In this document: positions 55,683 through 59,746 of the stretch, piece after piece
Position numbering within the stretch: the first letter of the stretch is position 1
How the letters are laid out: every line of letters starts with the position of its first letter
Source: Alphaproteobacteria bacterium
Lineage (GTDB): Bacteria; Pseudomonadota; Alphaproteobacteria; UBA2966
Direction of reading: 5' to 3'
Assembly: GCA_018650465.1 (NCBI GenBank)
Contig: JABIFY010000143.1
Location: forward strand, 1-59,746
Length of the DNA: 59,746 nucleotides
Translations under genes and position numbers: made by a program
The notes under the pieces: model-generated
Database searches by the model: none
What the model saw: the letters and a program-made list of their open reading frames with translations, nothing else
Told to the model about the DNA's origin: nothing

Positions 55683-55866
55683 CAGTTTTCCCCTTATGTT
55701 ACTTCCACCGAACAATTTATTTGGAGGCGAGCTTAACCGTAATCAAGTCGTTCTGCCAATTGACACTACTGTGAACCTTAACGGAATGACTTCTGGATAT
55801 TGCCTTTCAGATTTATCCAGGCCAGGATTTGCCTGTGTAAGTCCTTGGGGAAGGTCAATAATCAAC

Positions 55867-56391
55867 ATGCAGATATCTGCATTTGAGCGCGTCCTGAACG
55901 CACTCGACAGGTCAATATCGTTTATCGCGGTCTTTGTTGGCTGGATCGCTATATTGGTCCTGGGTGGATTGCGTGTGTACGAAATTATCGCCCGACAATA
56001 TATCAACGTGCCGTCCGGCCTGTTGCGTTTTTACGAATTCACGGCCTTTGCCCTGCTGGTGATCCTCGCCTTTGGCTATACCTATTTGCGCAACGGCCAT
56101 GTGCGGGTCGACATTTTCCGCAGCAACCAGACGCCGCGCCGGCAAGCCTGGTTTGAAATCGGCGGCTGCATCCTGGCCCTGCTGCCCTTCACCCTTGGTA
56201 TGATCGGCCTCTATATCCCGTACATTCAGGAAAGCATGGTTTCGGATTCCATGCCCTTTCGCTGGGTATTGAAATCCATTGTGCCTTTTGGTCTGGGGCT
56301 GCTGGCTCTGGCGGGTTTGATTACCATGGCCAGAAATATTCTGTTTTTGGCGGGTCGACGAGTTACACCAGCACCTGAGGATCCCGCTTAA
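55867..56391 (+). CDS. TRAP transporter small permease (DctQ type)
   Basis: A 174-residue membrane protein with four helices, beginning MQISAFERVLNALDRS. Typical DctQ features are the GYTYLRNGHVRVDIF segment after helix 2 and FRWVLKSIVPFGLGLLALAG. It forms the membrane complex with the next gene, 1 bp downstream. The frame runs open further upstream but the start at 55867 fits the family length. No solute-binding protein gene (dctP) is adjacent. Confidence 0.88.
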   Translation: MQISAFERVLNALDRSISFIAVFVGWIAILVLGGLRVYEIIARQYINVPSGLLRFYEFTAFALLVILAFGYTYLRNGHVRVDIFRSNQTPRRQAWFEIGGCILALLPFTLGMIGLYIPYIQESMVSDSMPFRWVLKSIVPFGLGLLALAGLITMARNILFLAGRRVTPAPEDPA

Positions 56392-56392
56392 C

Positions 56393-57760
56393 ATGGAATT
56401 CTTGTCTGAGTGGTTGCCATTTTTGATGTTGCCAGTGATGGCCGTAGTGTTGTTTTCCGGCTTTCCGGTTGCCCTGATCTTGGCGGGCGTTGGCCTTTTA
56501 TTTTGTGGCCTTGGCTGGCTGACCGGTGATATCCCCGGCGTCGCCTTTCTGAATTTACCGCTACGCATTGGAGCTACATTTAGCGGCAATTTGATTTATC
56601 CCGCCGTGCCTATGTTGTTATTCATGGGGCTGGCCATTGAAAAGTCCGGTGTGGCGCGGGAAATGCTGTTGTGCATGCGTGTCTTGTTACGACGCGTGCC
56701 CGGCAGTATGACCATTGCCGTCATTATCCTGGGGATATTGCTGGCCCCGGCGGCCGGCTTGATCGGCGCTTCCGTGGCCACGCTGGCCATCGTCGCCCTG
56801 CCGACCATGTTGGAGCAAGGATACAAACCCTCTATTGCCACAGGTTCAGTGGCGGCGGCAGGTACGCTCGGCATCATCTTGCCACCAGGCATCATGCTGT
56901 TTTTCCTGGCCCAGCATCTAAACATCTCCATGGGTTCGTTATTTCTGGCCACCATCGTGCCCGGCTTGGGGTTAGCGGTTTTATTCATGCTTTATTATGT
57001 GGGGCGTGCGGCCTGGGAGGGCACTGGTGCGCTACCCATTGAAAACGACTTCAAGGGCCAGACCGGCAAGCTGTTGATATACGTCTTTCGCTCGCTGGCC
57101 TTGCCCGTCGCCCTGATCGCCCTGGTACTGGGATCGATTATCGCGGGTTGGGCCACACCGACCGAGGCCGCCGCAGTAGGTGCTGCCGGGGGTGTCTTGC
57201 TGATGGCATTGACCCGGACTCTGACGCCCAAGCGGGTCAACGAAGTCGTCAAGGGTACGGTAACCACGACATCCATGGTGTTCTTCATCGTCGTTGCGGC
57301 CACGGTCTTTTCCTACCCCTTTCGTTATCTCGGCGGCGACGATGTCATCATTGATTTGATGGGAGCCACGGAACTGGGCGATATGGGCCTGTTGGCGGTT
57401 ATCCTGATTACGATTTTCATTCTGGGCTTTTTTATCGACTGGATCGAAATTGTCGTCATAACCTTGCCAATCTTTTACCCCATTATTTCGGAACTGGATT
57501 TTGCCAGTTATGTGGGATCGGAGGAACTGGCCCGGGTTTGGGTTGCGGTGCTGATCGGCCTGGTGTTGCAATCATCCTTCTTGACCCCGCCCTTCGGATT
57601 TGCCCTGTTTTTTGTCAAAGGGGCCGCACCGCCCGAAGTCCGTATCGCTGATATCTACCGTGGTGCCATGCCTATCGTAGCCATTCAGATGCTGGGCGTT
57701 GGCCTTGTCTGGGTCTTGCCCGCAATTGCCGTGGGCCTGCCCATGTTGGCTCTGGATTGA
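56393..57760 (+). CDS. TRAP transporter large permease (DctM type)
   Basis: A 455-residue protein with about twelve membrane helices that performs sodium-driven uptake of organic acids. Motifs include AVPMLLFMGLAIEKSGVARE, AAGLIGASVATLAIVALPTM, GSVAAAGTLGIILPPGIMLF and the late FFIDWIEIVVITLPIFYPI. Sequence resembles the mannitol/chloroaromatic TRAP subgroup with wide substrate range. Substrate unknown without its binding protein. Confidence 0.93.
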   Translation: MEFLSEWLPFLMLPVMAVVLFSGFPVALILAGVGLLFCGLGWLTGDIPGVAFLNLPLRIGATFSGNLIYPAVPMLLFMGLAIEKSGVAREMLLCMRVLLRRVPGSMTIAVIILGILLAPAAGLIGASVATLAIVALPTMLEQGYKPSIATGSVAAAGTLGIILPPGIMLFFLAQHLNISMGSLFLATIVPGLGLAVLFMLYYVGRAAWEGTGALPIENDFKGQTGKLLIYVFRSLALPVALIALVLGSIIAGWATPTEAAAVGAAGGVLLMALTRTLTPKRVNEVVKGTVTTTSMVFFIVVAATVFSYPFRYLGGDDVIIDLMGATELGDMGLLAVILITIFILGFFIDWIEIVVITLPIFYPIISELDFASYVGSEELARVWVAVLIGLVLQSSFLTPPFGFALFFVKGAAPPEVRIADIYRGAMPIVAIQMLGVGLVWVLPAIAVGLPMLALD

Positions 57761-57908
57761 CCATAGCCATGGAACCCGACCATTCCTGCGGGTTTTAGAG
57801 GGATTCCAGGTTATGACAGGCTATTTAAACCTGCCATTGATCAGCGTCATTTGTCTGGTATAGTGCCGCCCGAAATCCATTTTTTTCAGTACAAGGGCCT
57901 GTACCGCC

Positions 57909-58037
57909 ATGAGTGAAACCAAATTTGACGATTCTCAAAATAAACAAATGTGGACAGATTTTACCAAACTGATCACGTGGGGCACCATTGGCTGCCTGGC
58001 AATCGTTGCCTTGATGGCAGCTTTTCTGACGCCATAA
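57909..58037 (+). CDS. aa3-type cytochrome c oxidase subunit IV
   Basis: A 42-residue single-helix protein. A hydrophilic start (MSETKFDDSQNKQMWTDF) is followed by one membrane helix (LITWGTIGCLAIVALMAAFL). Size and pattern match the small subunit IV of bacterial aa3 oxidases, which occurs upstream of transhydrogenase genes in many Alphaproteobacteria. The oxidase core genes are elsewhere. Confidence 0.82.
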   Translation: MSETKFDDSQNKQMWTDFTKLITWGTIGCLAIVALMAAFLTP

Positions 58038-58057
58038 CATCTGACGCCCTAATAATT

Positions 58058-58080
58058 GGGCGCAATAACGCGCCTCAATT
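58058..58080 (+). terminator. Weak terminator-like hairpin
   Basis: GGGCGC (58058-58063) and GCGCCT (58070-58075) can pair, followed by CAATTTT. Short stem, so termination may be partial. Confidence 0.4.
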
Positions 58081-58194
58081 TTCAGGTCCAGAACAAGATC
58101 AGATTCGGATGTCGCTGTTCCGCATGGGATAAGCGGCATCAAAAATGCCGGAGCATCCGAGAACATAGTTGCGCTTGAACAGGTACCGGCTTGT

Positions 58195-58216
58195 TTACGT
58201 TTGAGATAAAACGTAA
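58195..58216. promoter_or_regulatory. Operator-like inverted repeat upstream of pntA
   Basis: TTACGTTT (58195-58202) and AAACGTAA (58209-58216) form a perfect 8-bp inverted repeat with 6 nt between, about 80 bp before the pntAA start. A dimeric regulator could bind there. I do not recognise the site. Confidence 0.45.
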
Positions 58217-58298
58217 GTGACCTCAGCCATCGCATTATAAGCTGACCATGCCCGCCGAAAATACGGTCGGGCGCGCCGAAATAGAGGCAGGAAAATAC

Positions 58299-59432
58299 AT
58301 GAAGATTGCAATTCCCAAGGAACGCAGACCACACGAGAGACGTGTTGCCGCGACACCTGATACCGTCAAGAAACTGATTGGTTTGGGTGCGACAGTTATC
58401 GTTGAAAGTGGCGCGGGCATTTCTGCTGCCATTTCTGACGACGCCTTCAAGGATGTGGGTGCCGAGATCGCCTCTGATGCGGCCAGCGCTTTAAAAGATG
58501 CCGACGTTGTCTTCAAGGTCCAGGGGCCGATGGATGACGAGATCGCCTTGATCAAGGAAGGCGCGATGTTGGTTTCAACCCTGGCACCAACCCAAAGCCG
58601 AGACATGGTCAAGTCTTTGGCGGATCGCAAGGTACTGGCCTGTGCCATGGAATTGATGCCACGCATCACCCGTGCCCAGAGCATGGATGTGCTGTCTTCC
58701 CAATCCAACCTGGCTGGATACAAATCTGTCCTCGATGCCACCGATGAATTTGGTCGCGCCATGCCCATGATGATGACTGCCGCAGGCACCCTTGCCCCGG
58801 CCCGTGTCTTCGTGTTGGGGGCCGGTGTTGCTGGTCTGCAAGCCATTGCCACGGCGCGCAGGCTTGGGGCCATTGTCTCGGCCACGGACGTGCGTTCTGT
58901 CGCCAAGGAACAGGTCGAAAGCTTAGGCGCCACATTTGTTATGGTCGAAACGGATGATGCCGAAGACGGTGAGACCGCCGCGGGTTATGCCAAGGAAATG
59001 TCCGACGACTACAAGGAAAAGCAAGCCAAGCTGGTTCGTGAACACCTTGCCAAACAGGACATCGCCATTTGTACGGCTTTGATCCCTGGCCGCGCGGCCC
59101 CCACCCTGATTGACGACGACATGGTCAAATCCATGAAACAGGGTTCGGTGATTGTTGATCTGGCTGTTGAAGCCGGTGGCAACTGCACCATGAGCAAGCC
59201 CGGCGAAGTTGTCGACGTGGATGGTGTAAAAATCGTTGGTCATCACAATTGGCCAAGCCGCATCGCGGTAGATGCTTCGTTCCTTTATGCCAAAAACCTG
59301 TTGAACTTCATCACGCCGCTGATTGATGCGGAAAGTGGCGATTTGAACATTGATTGGGAAGACGAGATTATCCAGGGCGTGGCTTTGACCCGCGATGGCG
59401 AAATCGTTCACCCGCTTCTCACAGAAGGGTAA
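58299..59432 (+). CDS. pntAA: NAD(P) transhydrogenase subunit alpha, part 1
   Basis: A 377-residue cytoplasmic NAD(H)-binding subunit (domain I) of the proton-translocating transhydrogenase that makes NADPH. Motifs are the N-terminal MKIAIPKERRPHERRVAATP, QSNLAGYKSVLDA, the Rossmann VLGAGVAGLQAIATARRLGA and SVIVDLAVEAGGNC. Start at ATG 58299 has AGG/CAGG just upstream. The subunit is split into PntAA and PntAB, as in Rhodospirillum and its relatives. Confidence 0.96.
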   Translation: MKIAIPKERRPHERRVAATPDTVKKLIGLGATVIVESGAGISAAISDDAFKDVGAEIASDAASALKDADVVFKVQGPMDDEIALIKEGAMLVSTLAPTQSRDMVKSLADRKVLACAMELMPRITRAQSMDVLSSQSNLAGYKSVLDATDEFGRAMPMMMTAAGTLAPARVFVLGAGVAGLQAIATARRLGAIVSATDVRSVAKEQVESLGATFVMVETDDAEDGETAAGYAKEMSDDYKEKQAKLVREHLAKQDIAICTALIPGRAAPTLIDDDMVKSMKQGSVIVDLAVEAGGNCTMSKPGEVVDVDGVKIVGHHNWPSRIAVDASFLYAKNLLNFITPLIDAESGDLNIDWEDEIIQGVALTRDGEIVHPLLTEG

Positions 59433-59441
59433 GACCAGATC

Positions 59442-59729
59442 ATGGAACTCGCAGATCCCTTTATTTTCCAGTTCTCCGTTTTTGTCATGGCGATTTTTGT
59501 TGGCTATTACGTCGTCTGGAGTGTGACACCCGCTTTGCATACACCGCTGATGTCGGTCACCAACGCCATTTCCTCGGTGATCATCGTCGGTGCCTTGCTG
59601 GCAACCGGTCCCACGGACATGAGCATAGCCAAAATCCTTGGTTTCATCGCCATGGTGCTGGCCGCGATCAACATCTTCGGCGGCTTCGTCGTTACCCAGC
59701 GCATGCTGGCCATGTTTAAAAAGAAGTAG
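59442..59729 (+). CDS. pntAB: NAD(P) transhydrogenase subunit alpha, part 2
   Basis: A 95-residue membrane protein (domain II part) with three helices: [18 protein letters not shown], the segment with [20 protein letters not shown], and [20 protein letters not shown]. It ends in FKKK. It starts 9 bp after pntAA. Confidence 0.95.
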   Translation: MELADPFIFQFSVFVMAIFVGYYVVWSVTPALHTPLMSVTNAISSVIIVGALLATGPTDMSIAKILGFIAMVLAAINIFGGFVVTQRMLAMFKKK

Positions 59730-59738
59730 GTCAGTATC

Positions 59739-59746
59739 ATGTCAGC
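59739..59746 (+). CDS. pntB: Start of NAD(P) transhydrogenase subunit beta (partial)
   Basis: ATGTCAGC at the window edge is the likely start of pntB, 9 bp after pntAB. Only the first two codons are visible; identity rests on gene order. Confidence 0.55.

Overview
This window reads as a chromosomal segment of an alphaproteobacterium, most likely a Rhodospirillales-like free-living aerobe. I do not assign a genus. The evidence is synteny: zinc-finger protein/polA; pckA with chvI-chvG-hprK-rapZ-PTS EIIA-HPr-ahcY; ruvCAB-ybgC-tolQRAB-pal; a coiled-coil gene/zapA/6S RNA/5-formyl-THF cyclo-ligase; a 42-residue aa3 oxidase subunit IV beside a split transhydrogenase alpha subunit; and a DUF2794 gene. 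No phage, insertion sequence with a transposase, CRISPR array or rRNA operon is visible.

Layout. 1-4.4 kb: tRNA-Arg(CCG), a lone ABC ATPase, a small zinc-finger protein coupled to polA. 4.4-7.3 kb (minus): a four-gene periplasmic redox operon with two class I cytochromes c, a Tat-exported multicopper oxidase and a c-556-type cytochrome. 7.5-11.3 kb (plus): a peptide-type ABC importer (two permeases, two ATPases) without a binding protein. 11.4-14.1 kb: DUF2794 protein, a TauE/SafE-type exporter and a MotA/MotB-like stator pair. 14.2-24.7 kb: pckA, a HugZ-like flavoprotein, a MATE pump, then the ChvIG two-component system and incomplete nitrogen-type PTS branch (HprK, RapZ, EIIA-Man, HPr) leading to ahcY. 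25-26.7 kb: a PAS-repeat membrane sensor that stops where its histidine-kinase core should begin. 27-35 kb (minus): yebC-ruvCAB-ybgC-tolQRAB-pal. 35.2-37.6 kb (minus): a YmdB-like phosphodiesterase, fthC, 6S RNA, zapA and a coiled-coil protein. 37.8-44.1 kb (plus): ThiE-like protein, efp, an inositol monophosphatase, and a three-gene envelope cluster (proline-rich OmpA-like protein, MotA/TolQ-like and MotB/OmpA-like proteins) that looks like an additional ion-driven stator of unknown role. 44.1-47.4 kb (minus): paraoxonase-like lactonase, an ABC exporter half-transporter, CyaY. 47.5-54.2 kb: rpmE, Hsp20 with a likely heat-shock promoter and RNA thermometer, an FAD-linked oxidase, acyl-CoA dehydrogenase, tadA, a class I glutamine amidotransferase, rluB and rsmD. 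54.5-59.7 kb: an unknown Cys/His protein, a VOC protein, TRAP permeases, aa3 oxidase subunit IV, pntAA, pntAB and the first codons of pntB.

The genes are mostly housekeeping: envelope integrity (Tol-Pal, stator-like complexes), carbon/nitrogen signalling (ChvIG, HprK-HPr), DNA repair (PolA, RuvABC) and translation/RNA modification (EF-P, TadA, RluB, RsmD, L31). The least explained parts are the stator-like trio at 40.4-44.1 kb, the kinase-less PAS sensor, the multicopper oxidase/cytochrome operon, and several non-coding elements: a 98-bp paired-hairpin repeat present twice (14.3 and 37.3 kb), a REPIN-like nested inverted repeat (47.9 kb), a palindromic repeat present twice in opposite orientation (24.7 and 54.3 kb), and three 27-bp tandem units before fthC.
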